Assembly: GCA_902784055.1 (NCBI GenBank)
Contig: CACZTP010000004.1
Coordinates: forward strand, 1-51,037
Origin: an uncultured Pseudomonadota bacterium
Lineage (GTDB): Bacteria > Pseudomonadota > Alphaproteobacteria > RUG11792
Direction: 5' to 3'
Length of the DNA stretch: 51,037 nt
A program made the translations under genes and the position numbers. Every line of letters starts with the position of its first letter. Within the stretch, counting starts at the first letter, position 1. Below the pieces are notes generated by a model. The model saw nothing but the letters and a program-made list of their open reading frames with translations. It searched no databases and had not been told where the DNA came from. Shown piece by piece: positions 8,268-18,031 of this stretch.

Positions 8268-9452
8268 TCAGCTATGTATAAGCTCTACAGGCATTATTAC
8301 AAATGTAGTATCCGCTAACTCCGACTTTTCTTTATCATCCTTTTCTTCAACAACTGGTTTTATTACAGTAGGTGATGAACTTGTATTAAAAGAGATTAGA
8401 ACTTCTTTCGAATTAATCTGTTTTAAGAGCTCAAGTAAATAACGGCTATTAAAACATATATCTAAAGGTTCTTCAGATTTGAAATTGATTTCTAATGTTT
8501 CAGTGGCGCTACCAAACTCACGACTTACACCGCTAAGCGTAAGGGAATTTCCCGATAAACTTAGCTTCACTGAGTTTGACATATCAGAAATTACTGTACT
8601 TACCCTATCTAGCGCATCAACAAGCTCTTCAGTATCTGCTACTAACACCTTATCGTTATTAACATTCAATGCCATTTTATAATCTGGGAAAGCGCCGCTT
8701 ATAAGACGAGTACTGTATGAAGACTGAACGCCGTTTTTCAAAGACGTTTCAAACATTATTTGCCCATTTTGGATTGTAACGATAACAACATCAGTTTCAT
8801 CAACATCATCCAAAAGGTGTAAAAGCTCCCCGACTGCACGCCTCGAAATAATGACCGGAGCCATCCCTTTTGCATCGTCTGATACTGGAATACTAACGCA
8901 TGCAATTCTGAATAAGTCTGTTGCTACTATGCGCAAACTATCGACCCCCTTCAAATTTTCATAATGCATGTTAATGCCATTAAGCTGAATCCTTGCACTA
9001 TCCTGAGACATTGAAACTTTTGCAACATTTAATGCATCCTTGAGAAGGCTCGCTTTTAATTCAAAAGAGAGCAAATGTTCTTGTTTCGCTATTGGGGGAA
9101 ATTCTCCACTTTCTATATAGTGCAACGAAAAATTTGCTTTATTACTGGTAACAGATATTGTATTCATTTCTTCTGACTTAACAAGAAGTATTTCAGAATT
9201 CGCATTAAGCTTTTTTGTAATATCATACAGCAAGCTTGCTGGTATACAATAAGCACCTTGTAAATCAACTGTGCAGGGCATTATGTCTATAACGGTCATA
9301 TCAAGATTAGTCGAAGTAACCCTGACATTCTTATCATCAATCGTCTCAATTAATACACAGCCCAAAACTGGAGTTGCTAACCGTTTTTCTACAATACGGT
9401 TAGCATGTGCCAATACTTGAGCTAAAACATTCTGCTTTACTAAAACTTTCAT
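8268..9452 (-). CDS. dnaN: DNA polymerase III sliding clamp, beta subunit
   Basis: DnaN encircles DNA and tethers DNA polymerase III for processive replication. The 394-residue product starts with the conserved MKVLV N-terminus and RLATPVLGCVLIE, has three repeated clamp-fold domains, and ends with FVIMPVELIHS in place of the usual YVVMPMRL. It is about 20 residues longer than most clamps, partly because of a charged insertion (VVEEKDDKEKSELAD) near the C-terminus. Its ATG overlaps the pepA stop by four bases, so the two genes are translationally coupled. dnaA and gyrB are not adjacent, which departs from the common dnaA-dnaN-recF order. Confidence 0.95.
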   Translation of the reverse strand: MKVLVKQNVLAQVLAHANRIVEKRLATPVLGCVLIETIDDKNVRVTSTNLDMTVIDIMPCTVDLQGAYCIPASLLYDITKKLNANSEILLVKSEEMNTISVTSNKANFSLHYIESGEFPPIAKQEHLLSFELKASLLKDALNVAKVSMSQDSARIQLNGINMHYENLKGVDSLRIVATDLFRIACVSIPVSDDAKGMAPVIISRRAVGELLHLLDDVDETDVVIVTIQNGQIMFETSLKNGVQSSYSTRLISGAFPDYKMALNVNNDKVLVADTEELVDALDRVSTVISDMSNSVKLSLSGNSLTLSGVSREFGSATETLEINFKSEEPLDICFNSRYLLELLKQINSKEVLISFNTSSSPTVIKPVVEEKDDKEKSELADTTFVIMPVELIHS

Positions 9453-10924
9453 TCTTCATCCATTACGTTTTTCTTTATAAAGTCGTTAATAAGTCTAACG
9501 CCGAACCCAGTAGCCCCTTTTTGAGACAATGCCCTATCTCTGCTATCCCATTCAGTTGCGGCGATATCTATGTGTGCCCACTGTGTACTATCTTTTATAA
9601 AATGTTTCAAAAACATTGCTGCGGTAATACTACCGGCACCACGACCTGAACCAACGTTTTTTATATCCGCTATATCAGACTTTATATCATCTTCATAGGA
9701 TTGGTGTAACGGTAATCTCCATATTTTTTCGCCAACATTCTTAGACGAAAGCTCAAGTTGTCGAGACAATTCGTCGCTGTTTGACATATATCCGGCAAAC
9801 TCATGCCCTAAGGCAACTTGTATAGCTCCTGTTAGAGTTGCAAAATCAATAACTATATTCGGTGAATATTTTTGTTGGACGTACCATAACACATCAGCCA
9901 AGACTAACCGACCCTCAGCATCGGTGTTATCAACCTCTATTGTTGTCCCTGACATTGCTTTTACAACATCCCCTGGCTTTTGAGCATTTCCAGAAATAGT
10001 ATTTTCAACAAGCCCTATTGCGCCTATAACATTAATTTGAGCTTGTTGCAATGCTAATGCCTTGATTATTCCTATTACAACCGCAGCCCCTGTCATGTCT
10101 CCTTTCATTTCAGACATACCTTTAGCAGGTTTGAGACATATACCTCCAGCGTCAAAAGTTACACCTTTACCAACCAAACCAAGAACTTTATCCTGTTTTT
10201 TCCCATTGCGGTATTCCATAATTACTATATATGGCGGTTGTTCACTTCCCTTACTGACACCTAGCAATGCATTCATTCCAAGTTTTGCCATATCTTTGTT
10301 GTCGAGAATTGAAACATTAACACCTAAATCTTCTAAATCGAGAGCCATATTCTTTAGAGCTGTCGGGGTTAAAACATTCGCAGGTTCTGTAACCATTGTT
10401 CTTACATCAAATATTGACTGAATTAGAGCATCAAGTTCAGGATATTTACTTTCATTTTGCTCTATATAGTTGGTAACACACGTTAAAGAACCAATCTTGG
10501 CAGGTAACTTTTCAGTTTTATATTTATCAAATTGCCATGATTTGAGAATAATACCGGAAGTTAAAAATGCCGAGGTTGTTTCATGTCCTATACCTTCGAT
10601 ATTGTTTAATACACAAATTCGTGAATTGTTAGTTTTTATCTTGCTATATATATAGCCCCCAAGTTTTTCAAGTCTCATGTCACAGACTTCCGAAAGCTTT
10701 CCTGCACTGGCAATAATTATTTCTTTAAATTTGCCATCTGCAACAAAATTATAACTTTTGACTGTATTCCGTTCAGCATTACTGAAATCTTCTAAGATTA
10801 CACTTGTTCCTGTAATGCTTTTAATTTTATCCTCCAAAAAATTAGCGCCTGCATCATGAGTAACGAGTACAAATGTCTCAAAATCTGCTGGCTCGTACTG
10901 GCTGGTGAATTTTACACTGTCCAT
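9449..10924 (-). CDS. pepA: Leucyl aminopeptidase, M17 family (PepA)
   Basis: This cytosolic two-metal aminopeptidase removes N-terminal residues from peptides and, in some bacteria, acts as an accessory DNA-binding protein. The 491-residue length is typical of M17. The catalytic C-terminal half contains the metal-binding segment GKGVTFDAGGICLKP, the signature NTDAEGRL with metal-ligand Asp and Glu, and FATLTGA. The N-terminal 150 residues form the less conserved M17 N-domain. The gene begins divergently from aspS across a 112 bp intergenic region and is followed by dnaN with a four-base overlap. Confidence 0.95.
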   Translation of the reverse strand: MDSVKFTSQYEPADFETFVLVTHDAGANFLEDKIKSITGTSVILEDFSNAERNTVKSYNFVADGKFKEIIIASAGKLSEVCDMRLEKLGGYIYSKIKTNNSRICVLNNIEGIGHETTSAFLTSGIILKSWQFDKYKTEKLPAKIGSLTCVTNYIEQNESKYPELDALIQSIFDVRTMVTEPANVLTPTALKNMALDLEDLGVNVSILDNKDMAKLGMNALLGVSKGSEQPPYIVIMEYRNGKKQDKVLGLVGKGVTFDAGGICLKPAKGMSEMKGDMTGAAVVIGIIKALALQQAQINVIGAIGLVENTISGNAQKPGDVVKAMSGTTIEVDNTDAEGRLVLADVLWYVQQKYSPNIVIDFATLTGAIQVALGHEFAGYMSNSDELSRQLELSSKNVGEKIWRLPLHQSYEDDIKSDIADIKNVGSGRGAGSITAAMFLKHFIKDSTQWAHIDIAATEWDSRDRALSQKGATGFGVRLINDFIKKNVMDEE

Positions 10925-11036
10925 AGTTAGATTTTCTCTAAAAACTCTGATTTAATTTTATCTTAGCAAATAGGTCGCATAACGGAGAAATGAAGCCGTA
11001 ACGGTGATAAAATTGTTATAGTGGAAATTTTATTAA

Positions 11037-12848
11037 ATGATTATGACTTATAAGACTGCATACAGGTCTCACACATGTGATGAATTGCGTTTATCAAACG
11101 CAGGTGAAACAGTTCGGTTATGTGGGTTTGTTGATACAACACGGGATCATGGTGGACTTCTGTTTATTGATTTGAGAGATCATTACGGAATTACTCAATG
11201 TGTCGTAAAACAAACAGATGGGGTCTTTAAAACGGCTGAGAAACTGAGGCTTGAGACAGTAATAGCAATTACTGGAACGGTTCTTAAACGTGAAGAAGGA
11301 ACAGTAAATCCAAAAATGACAACAGGAGAAATAGAAGTATCTATTGATAAGTTGGAAATACTATCAGCGCCTCAGGGAGATCTACCTCTTCAAATACGTG
11401 AAACAGAATGTGACATAAAATTCCCTGAAGACACAAGGTTAACGTACCGTTATCTTGATTTACGTAAGAAAAAACAACATAACAACATAATTCTTCGATC
11501 TAAGGTCATTTCATACATTCGCCAACAAATGACTGAACAAGGATTTTTAGAAATACAAACACCTATTTTAACGGCATCGTCTCCAGAAGGAGCAAGAGAT
11601 TATTTAGTTCCTAGTCGTATTCATCATGGTAAGTTCTATGCTTTACCTCAGGCTCCACAACAATTTAAGCAATTATTAATGGTTGCAGGATTTGACAGAT
11701 ATTTTCAGATAGCTCCTTGTTTTAGAGATGAGGATGCCCGTGCTGATCGTTCTCCCGGTGAATTTTATCAGTTAGATCTCGAAATGAGCTTTGCATCACA
11801 GGAAGATGTATTTACTGCTATAGAACCAGTTATTTACAACACATTTAAAAAGTTTGCGCCCGAAGGTTTTGATGTAACTGAGCATCCATTTCCAAGGATT
11901 ACATACGCCGATGCAATGCTTCATTATGGTTGCGATAAACCAGATATGAGGAATCCTCTTATAATTGAAGACTTAACAGAGGTTTTCAAAAACTCAGGTT
12001 TTACAGCATTCAAAAACAACATTGAAACCGGTCAATTTGTAAGAGGCATAAATGTACCTAAATGCTCAGAACAGCCCCGGAGTTTCTTCGACAAATTAAA
12101 CAATTGGGCTAAAGAGCTGGGACTCCCTGGCTTAGGTTATATAACACGTGTGTCTTCATCTGAATATAAAGGTCCTATAGTTAAATTTCTTAACGAAAGT
12201 GAATTGGCACGGATAGCTGAAATAAACAAGATGAATGACGGGGACGTTGTCTTTTTCATATGTTGCAAAGATGTTAATAGTCTCGCTCATCAAGTGCGTA
12301 CTCATTTAGGTAAAGAGCTTGGGTTAACTGATTGTAAGATGTACAAATTCTGTTGGGTTGTTGATTTCCCAATGTTTGAATACGATGAAGAAACTAAGCA
12401 GATAATATTTTCACACAATCCTTTTTCGATGCCTCAAGGTGGTCTTGAAGCACTAAATACTATGGATCCACTTGATATAAAAGCCTATCAATACGACATA
12501 GTTTGTAATGGTATTGAGCTATCGAGTGGCGCTATTCGTAACCATGTTCCCGAAATAATGTACAAGGCATTTGAAATTGCGGGACATGATAAAGCATTTG
12601 TTGATGATAAATTTAGGGGAATGATTAAAGCGTTTAAATATGGCGCGCCTCCTCACGGTGGTTGTGCTCCTGGAATTGACCGGATGGTAATGCTTCTAGC
12701 TCAAACTGAAAACATCCGTGAAGTTATAGCTTTCCCATTTAATCAGAAAGCTCAAGACTTAATGATGGGCGCGCCTGCTGATGTAACTCCAGAACAGCTG
12801 AAAGAATTACATATAGCGGTGTTGCCAAAGTTAACCAAAGACAATTAA
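11037..12848 (+). CDS. aspS: Aspartyl-tRNA synthetase
   Basis: AspRS charges tRNA-Asp, and in organisms lacking AsnRS often tRNA-Asn too. The 603-residue bacterial-type enzyme has an N-terminal OB-fold anticodon domain ([23 protein letters not shown], given here only as its position, residues about 27-49). Class II motif 2 is [19 protein letters not shown], and motif 3 near the C-terminus is [15 protein letters not shown] bacterial GAD insertion domain lies between the motifs. Two in-frame ATGs six bases apart (11037, 11043) leave the exact start open. It is followed by ddl after five bases, suggesting one transcript. Confidence 0.96.
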   Translation: MIMTYKTAYRSHTCDELRLSNAGETVRLCGFVDTTRDHGGLLFIDLRDHYGITQCVVKQTDGVFKTAEKLRLETVIAITGTVLKREEGTVNPKMTTGEIEVSIDKLEILSAPQGDLPLQIRETECDIKFPEDTRLTYRYLDLRKKKQHNNIILRSKVISYIRQQMTEQGFLEIQTPILTASSPEGARDYLVPSRIHHGKFYALPQAPQQFKQLLMVAGFDRYFQIAPCFRDEDARADRSPGEFYQLDLEMSFASQEDVFTAIEPVIYNTFKKFAPEGFDVTEHPFPRITYADAMLHYGCDKPDMRNPLIIEDLTEVFKNSGFTAFKNNIETGQFVRGINVPKCSEQPRSFFDKLNNWAKELGLPGLGYITRVSSSEYKGPIVKFLNESELARIAEINKMNDGDVVFFICCKDVNSLAHQVRTHLGKELGLTDCKMYKFCWVVDFPMFEYDEETKQIIFSHNPFSMPQGGLEALNTMDPLDIKAYQYDIVCNGIELSSGAIRNHVPEIMYKAFEIAGHDKAFVDDKFRGMIKAFKYGAPPHGGCAPGIDRMVMLLAQTENIREVIAFPFNQKAQDLMMGAPADVTPEQLKELHIAVLPKLTKDN

Positions 12849-12853
12849 TTCAT

Positions 12854-13771
12854 ATGAATGGTGTAAAGAAAATTGCTGTACTGTCCGGAGGGTGGTCTGA
12901 TGAACGTGACGTATCTATTCGGTCAGGACAACAAGTTTCTGTCGACCTAAAGTCGATGGGATTTGATGTAACAGTAATTGATGTTAAAAAAGACTTACGA
13001 GAATTAACTGATGCTCTTTATAGAACTAACCCTGACTATGTGTTTAATATGTTACACGGAACGGGCGGAGAAGATGGAACTATTCAAGGGATTCTTGAAA
13101 TTTTCGGAGTTCCATACAGCAACAGTAATGTTTTAAGCTCAGCAGTATGTTTTAATAAAGAAATAACAAAAATAATAGTTGAAAAAGCTGGTGTTTTAAC
13201 AATTCCTGGAATGTGTATAACTGCAAATGATATTAATTTAATTAATAATAATTCGAATATAAATTTTGACTATCCATTTATAATAAAACCTGCAAATAAT
13301 GGTTCAAGCGTTGGAATACATTTAGTATACAATAAGAATGATTTGCAAAAAGTGCAATCAATGCCGTGGCAATATGGAAATCGAGTTTTGATCGAGAACT
13401 ACATTCCAGGTCGAGAGTTTACAGTTCTTGTTATAAATGGCAACGCAATAGGAAGTGTAGAAATTACGTACAAAAACATATTTTATGATTTTGAAGCAAA
13501 ATACTCTAATGGTGGATCGTCTCATAAGGCGGACTACGAGCTTCCAGAAAAAGCAAAAGAAGAACTACATAGAATGGCTAGAATAGCGTATAACGCATGT
13601 TTGTGTAATGGTATCGCACGAATTGATTTTAGGTACGATGGCTCACAAATGTATTTTCTTGAAATAAATACTCAACCGGGAATGACTGCGACATCTTTAG
13701 TTCCTGATATTTTAAAAGCAAATGGTTTGTCGATGTCCGATTTGTGGAGGATTATTAAGCCCACAGTTTAA
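12854..13771 (+). CDS. ddl: D-alanine--D-alanine ligase
   Basis: Ddl makes the D-Ala-D-Ala dipeptide that ends the peptidoglycan stem. The 305-residue ATP-grasp enzyme contains LSGGWSDERDVSIRSG at the N-terminus (family pattern GGxSxEREVSLxSG), the HGTGGEDGTIQG loop, ATP-binding PFIIKPANNGSSVGI, and the metal-binding ending LEINTQPGMT. It starts five bases after aspS and lies 30 bp before pntAB. In many proteobacteria ddl sits beside murB and ftsQ in the division/cell-wall cluster; here it does not. Confidence 0.95.
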   Translation: MNGVKKIAVLSGGWSDERDVSIRSGQQVSVDLKSMGFDVTVIDVKKDLRELTDALYRTNPDYVFNMLHGTGGEDGTIQGILEIFGVPYSNSNVLSSAVCFNKEITKIIVEKAGVLTIPGMCITANDINLINNNSNINFDYPFIIKPANNGSSVGIHLVYNKNDLQKVQSMPWQYGNRVLIENYIPGREFTVLVINGNAIGSVEITYKNIFYDFEAKYSNGGSSHKADYELPEKAKEELHRMARIAYNACLCNGIARIDFRYDGSQMYFLEINTQPGMTATSLVPDILKANGLSMSDLWRIIKPTV

Positions 13772-13801
13772 GTGTTAAAATCCATACGGATAGACTATTA
13801 A

Positions 13802-14095
13802 ATGATTGATATGCTTTCTGTTGAGTGTTTAACAATACTAATTCTCGCGTGCTTTGTTGGATTTTACGTGATATCATCAGTAACACCAGCTCTGCACGCT
13901 CCTTTGATGTCTGTAACAAATGCTATATCAAGCATTATAATAATCGTTAGTATATCAATCGGAATAATGAACAATACATCAACATCTGTTTTTTATTTAT
14001 CCCTTTTTGCAGTTTTATTAGCAAGTATTAATATAATTGGAGGGGTCTTTATAACGCATAGAATGCTAAAAATGTTCAAAAGTAATAAGGAATAA
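13802..14095 (+). CDS. pntAB: NAD(P) transhydrogenase subunit alpha, membrane part 2 (PntAB)
   Basis: This 97-residue protein has three hydrophobic helices and matches the small membrane half of the split alpha subunit found in alphaproteobacteria. A conserved VTPALHAPLMSVTNAISSI segment lies at residues 26-44. With PntB it forms the proton channel of the transhydrogenase, which uses the proton gradient to reduce NADP+ with NADH. The soluble NAD-binding half (PntAA, about 370-380 residues) normally precedes it but is absent here; ddl occupies that position. The gene lies two bases before pntB. Confidence 0.9.
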   Translation: MIDMLSVECLTILILACFVGFYVISSVTPALHAPLMSVTNAISSIIIIVSISIGIMNNTSTSVFYLSLFAVLLASINIIGGVFITHRMLKMFKSNKE

Positions 14096-14097
14096 AA

Positions 14098-15456
14098 ATG
14101 ATTGTACATTTAGTCTGTGCTGTGTTGTTTATACTTGCTTTGCGTAAATTATCCTCGGTAAGGACGGCGGTAAAAGGTAACAATTTAGTAATTGCGGGTA
14201 TGGCAATCGCGACGATAGCGACCTTTATATCATATTCTTTAAATCCCCGAGGTTTGTGGATTATTGCAGTGATGAGTTTGGGGGGGGGTGTTGGTTGGGT
14301 CATTACAAAAAAGATAAAAATGAAAGATTTGCCCCAGTTAGTTGCAGCATTTCACAGCCTTATAGGTTTATCTGCTGTGTGCACAGATACGGCAATATTT
14401 TTAAACCCTGTAATGTTTAACCTACATTTGGATAATAATGTATCCCTTTCATTAGAAATAGCGCTTGGTCTTGCTGTCGGATCAATAACTTTTGCAGGTT
14501 CTTTTGTTGCTTGTTTGAAATTATGCGGAAAATTTAAAAACAATAATTTTAGTAATATATATATTTTGAATACAATATTAGTATTAATGCTAATATTGTT
14601 AACATTTTTATTCATAAAAGATCCTAAATTACATCGACTTATTACAATTATGCTATTGTCAATAGTGATAGGATTTACTATTATTGTTCCAATAGGCGGA
14701 GCAGATATGCCCGTTATTGTTTCAATACTTAATTCGCTTTCTGGGTGGGCAGCTACAGGTATAGGGTTTACCCTTTCAAACAATCTACTTATAATTGTTG
14801 GTGCATTGGTCGGAACATCTGGAGCTATGCTGAGCCACATAATGTGTAAAGGAATGAACAGAAATTTAGTTGATGTTATATCGGTAGGCTTTAGAAGTCA
14901 ACAGGTCGGTAGTAAAAACATGGCTGTTCAAAGTTCCGTCAACTTATGTACTGCTGAAGATATAGCGTTTATGCTTGAAAATGCTTGTTCTGTCATAGTA
15001 GTCCCTGGCTATGGCATGGCAGTATCTCAGGCTCAGCATGGAATTAAAGACCTACTTGATAAACTTTTGTCTCGTGATGTAAATGTAAAATTTGCGATAC
15101 ATCCAGTAGCAGGTCGTATGCCAGGGCATATGAATGTATTACTTGCCGAAGCAAATATAAGCGATAATTTTGTATACGAACTTGATAATATTAACAATGA
15201 ATTTGCATCAACTGATATTGTTATTGTTGTCGGAGCAAATGATACCGTAAATCCAAGCACAAAGGATGATCCTCAATCTCCGATCTATGGAATGCCAGTA
15301 CTTGAAGTGTGGAAAGCTAAAACAGTTGTTGTTATAAAACGGTCTCTAAATCCTGGATATGCTGGTATCGATAACCCGTTATTTAGCAAGCAAAACACGC
15401 TTATGTTACTAGGCGATGCAAAAAGGGTTATCAATGATATTGTTAAACAGCTATGA
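14098..15456 (+). CDS. pntB: NAD(P) transhydrogenase subunit beta
   Basis: PntB carries proton-channel helices and the NADP(H)-binding domain III of the proton-translocating transhydrogenase. The 452-residue protein has about nine hydrophobic helices in the first 260 residues. The C-terminal NADP-binding domain is marked by VVPGYGMAVSQAQH, FAIHPVAGRMPGHMNVLLAEA, VVGANDTVNPS and SLNPGYAGIDNPLF, all diagnostic. Codons for residues around 61-64 contain a nine-G run (14280-14288), unusual in this AT-rich DNA. The 3' end overlaps the convergent GH108 gene by six bases. Confidence 0.96.
   Translation: MIVHLVCAVLFILALRKLSSVRTAVKGNNLVIAGMAIATIATFISYSLNPRGLWIIAVMSLGGGVGWVITKKIKMKDLPQLVAAFHSLIGLSAVCTDTAIFLNPVMFNLHLDNNVSLSLEIALGLAVGSITFAGSFVACLKLCGKFKNNNFSNIYILNTILVLMLILLTFLFIKDPKLHRLITIMLLSIVIGFTIIVPIGGADMPVIVSILNSLSGWAATGIGFTLSNNLLIIVGALVGTSGAMLSHIMCKGMNRNLVDVISVGFRSQQVGSKNMAVQSSVNLCTAEDIAFMLENACSVIVVPGYGMAVSQAQHGIKDLLDKLLSRDVNVKFAIHPVAGRMPGHMNVLLAEANISDNFVYELDNINNEFASTDIVIVVGANDTVNPSTKDDPQSPIYGMPVLEVWKAKTVVVIKRSLNPGYAGIDNPLFSKQNTLMLLGDAKRVINDIVKQL
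14280..14288 (+). repeat. Mononucleotide G9 tract inside pntB
   Basis: Nine consecutive G residues encode the glycine run in LGGGVGW of PntB. It is the longest G run noticed in this AT-rich window and a potential slippage site. Confidence 0.8.
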
Positions 15457-16062
15457 GTAGGCTCTTTTTAACCATCCTTTAAGGAAAGTTTTTAACGTTG
15501 GTTTTTCTCCTGCAAGGGATCTGTAGTACCCTGCCATCTCGCTACGGAGAGCAACAAGAATTTCTCGGTTGCGGTTTTGTTTTGTCATATCATTTATTAC
15601 TGAAATTAATTTTGATATATCTGGAGTATTTTCATCACATTGAAAATCGCAAGCTCTTAATGATCTACACATAATTTTTTTTGCATTTTTAGCTCCCATA
15701 TTAACAAACATGTTCATTAACTTCGTAGCTATATCGTAGTCACAAATAGCATCAATATTATTTATAAGATAATAATCGCTATAATAAATATCAATTGCAT
15801 CTTCTCTTGTAATATTTTTTATATCGAGCATGGGATAACTTCGTTTGGAAATTCCAAAATTTGTTTCACCACCGGGATCTGATGGATTATTAATATATCC
15901 TCCTTCGTATAACAAAATATTTTCAACAATAGATTTAAATCTTTCGTCCATGTATATAGTCTTGTAAGAAATTAGCCTGATAAAAACATCAAAAATAAGA
16001 AGTATTAACAGAGAACCTGTTAATAACATTTGGGTATTTCTCTTCTTTAATATTTTTCTCAT
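15451..16062 (-). CDS. Membrane-anchored GH108 lysozyme-like protein
   Basis: The 203-residue product has one N-terminal membrane segment (residues about 12-33) and then a glycoside hydrolase family 108 domain. The motif YEGGYINNPSDPGGETNFG with the putative catalytic Glu at the start (EGGY), followed by ISKRSYP and ITREDAIDIYYSDYY, is diagnostic of these phage-type N-acetylmuramidases. It would cleave peptidoglycan in the periplasm. The C-terminal peptidoglycan-binding part of typical family members looks degenerate. A Met at residue 38 marks where soluble family members begin, so the anchor is an addition to the usual fold. It is convergent with pntB, overlapping it by six bases. A role in wall remodelling is inferred. 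Confidence 0.85.
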   Translation of the reverse strand: MRKILKKRNTQMLLTGSLLILLIFDVFIRLISYKTIYMDERFKSIVENILLYEGGYINNPSDPGGETNFGISKRSYPMLDIKNITREDAIDIYYSDYYLINNIDAICDYDIATKLMNMFVNMGAKNAKKIMCRSLRACDFQCDENTPDISKLISVINDMTKQNRNREILVALRSEMAGYYRSLAGEKPTLKTFLKGWLKRAYS

Positions 16063-16181
16063 ACGTTACGCTCCTACTAACAGTGTATCTTACAAAGTTT
16101 CATTTTGTTAACTTGCACGCTCGTGTATATACAACACTGTGTAATATCATTAAATTGTAAAAAATTTGTTGGATTTAAAAA

Positions 16182-17429
16182 ATGCTTCGCAACATACTAG
16201 GGTATATAATTTGTTTTTGTGTAGCATTCGCATTGTGTAGTGACAGGAAATTGTTTTGGAAAAACAGACGCAAAAACGCTACTATTTTGATCGGAGGCGT
16301 TGCTTTACAAATAGTAATGACGCTGTTGCTACTGCATAGCCAAGCGACAATAAGCGTAGTCAAAACAGTAGCTGACTTTATTTTAAAAATGAGTCAAGCA
16401 TCAATCGAAGGAACAAAATTTGTTTTTGGTTATCTTGGTGGAGATAAATTACCATTTGAACTAAAAGAAGGCATTAGTACGTTTATTTTGGGACTACAAT
16501 CGTTCCCAATGGTTATATTCATGGCTGTTTTCTTTTCGATACTAACGTATTGTAAAATAATGCCAATAATTGCGAGAGTATTGGGATTTCCATTTAAATA
16601 TATATTCAAAATATCTGACTCGCTTGGAATGGTCTCGGTGTCGAAAGTTTTATTGGGGCAATTTGAAGCTCCGCTTATGATACAGCCGTATCTAAACGAT
16701 TTAACTAAGAATGAAATGTTTATAATCCTTTCTCTGGCCTGCTCTACTAGTTCGGCATCAGTAATGCCTGTATATGCCGATCTTCTTAAATCTGTTACTC
16801 CAAATGCAATTGAATATTTTATAATTGCGAATATACTTAATGTAATTACAACACTTGTAATTTGTTCTATTGTAATACCGAAGGAACATGTAATTGAAAC
16901 AGCTTCAGGTCATAAATTAGTGCAACCTTATACGTCCTTAAGTGACGCTATTAATGTTGGTTTGTCAACCGGAACTGCAACTTGGATTGCAATAGTTGGT
17001 TCATTAATCGGTATGATGGCTTTAATAAGTTTTTCAAATGAATTATTAGCGGGGTTACCGAATTTTAAAGGAGAACCTGTTACATTACAACGCTTAGCGG
17101 GCTCAGTTATGTATCCAATTGTTTGGCTATTAGAAATCCCATCAGTAGACTTTTCTCCATTCTCTCAAGTTATTGCATCTAAAACAATTCTTAATGAAGT
17201 TGTTGCAATAGCAGAATTAACAAAACACAGTATGTCTGATGCGTCAATAATTAAATCGATATTTATGATCGGTAACTTTGGAAATATATCCGTTATGGGG
17301 ATTACTCTAAGTGCGATGGTTACGCTTGCGCCGAAATCCCCTTATATAAAACCGTTAATGGGAAAGGCATTCATTACTGGTTTCCTTTCAACTGTAATGA
17401 CTTCGCTTTTAGTTTGTATATTAATGTAA
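16182..17429 (+). CDS. Concentrative nucleoside transporter (CNT/NupC family)
   Basis: This 415-residue inner-membrane protein imports nucleosides by cation symport. It shows the CNT layout: two or three N-terminal helices (NupC N-domain), the gate domain beginning around FILGLQSFPMVIF, and the conserved transport core with VLLGQFEAPLMIQPYL (family pattern GQTEAPL), ACSTSSASVMPVYADLL, and the C-terminal LNEVVAIAEL and GNFGNISVMGI segments. Replacement of the usual Thr by Phe in GQ(T)EAPL may affect ion or substrate selectivity. The gene converges with dedA, leaving only six bases between the stops. It fits a nucleoside-scavenging host-associated lifestyle. Confidence 0.93.
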   Translation: MLRNILGYIICFCVAFALCSDRKLFWKNRRKNATILIGGVALQIVMTLLLLHSQATISVVKTVADFILKMSQASIEGTKFVFGYLGGDKLPFELKEGISTFILGLQSFPMVIFMAVFFSILTYCKIMPIIARVLGFPFKYIFKISDSLGMVSVSKVLLGQFEAPLMIQPYLNDLTKNEMFIILSLACSTSSASVMPVYADLLKSVTPNAIEYFIIANILNVITTLVICSIVIPKEHVIETASGHKLVQPYTSLSDAINVGLSTGTATWIAIVGSLIGMMALISFSNELLAGLPNFKGEPVTLQRLAGSVMYPIVWLLEIPSVDFSPFSQVIASKTILNEVVAIAELTKHSMSDASIIKSIFMIGNFGNISVMGITLSAMVTLAPKSPYIKPLMGKAFITGFLSTVMTSLLVCILM

Positions 17430-17435
17430 TAGAGA

Positions 17436-18005
17436 TTATTTGTTATACTTTTTATTTGTTATTAAATATACTAATAATGCCCCAAACGCAATTATTGCTG
17501 ACGTATATAAAATTAGATCTTTATAGTTAAATCTGCCGTCACTTATAGTGTCGGCAATTTCATAGCCTAGCCAACAACTTCCCCCTGCCCAGATTAAGCC
17601 AGAAACTATGTTACATAGTATAAATTTTAGTGGTTTTATTCCTGCGGATCCTATTATTAGGGGGCTGACTGTTCTTATCCCATATATAAATCTGAACGCA
17701 AAAATAAAGAATATTTCCATTCTGTTTAGAAACAAAAAAGCTTTATTTCGTGCTTTTTCAAGTTTTGGAACTCGTCTTATGAGCCAATCAGTTCCTATAT
17801 GTCTTCCTATAAAAAATAATCCCTGATCGACGAACACCGTTGTTAAAAATGCTATTGTAAAAACCTTGGATATATCTAAGTATCCCAAGGAAGCAGCTGC
17901 GCTAGCAGACAGGAGTATAAGTTCTCCTTCTACCATCGAGCCAAAGAACACAAGCCAATATCCCCAATCCTGAAGACTGAGGAGAACACTTTCAAACGAA
18001 CTCAT
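17436..18005 (-). CDS. DedA-family inner-membrane protein
   Basis: The 189-residue protein has four or five hydrophobic segments and the DedA (SNARE-associated/VTT) pattern: a glutamate-rich re-entrant segment near residues 20-35 (FFGSMVEGELILLSA), GRHIGTDW, and the conserved FAFRFIYGIRTVSPLIIGSAG. DedA proteins move lipid carriers such as undecaprenyl phosphate or phospholipids across the inner membrane; the substrate here is not predictable. It lies directly downstream of psd on the same strand (26 bp), which fits a membrane-lipid theme. Confidence 0.9.
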   Translation of the reverse strand: MSSFESVLLSLQDWGYWLVFFGSMVEGELILLSASAAASLGYLDISKVFTIAFLTTVFVDQGLFFIGRHIGTDWLIRRVPKLEKARNKAFLFLNRMEIFFIFAFRFIYGIRTVSPLIIGSAGIKPLKFILCNIVSGLIWAGGSCWLGYEIADTISDGRFNYKDLILYTSAIIAFGALLVYLITNKKYNK

Positions 18006-18031
18006 TTTGTTAAAACCAAATTATTAAATTT

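Noticed and set aside
16079-16140. A 7-bp inverted repeat ACAGTGT/ACACTGT upstream of the CNT gene as an operator.
   Set aside because: The arms are short and 47 bases apart, so chance is a sufficient explanation.
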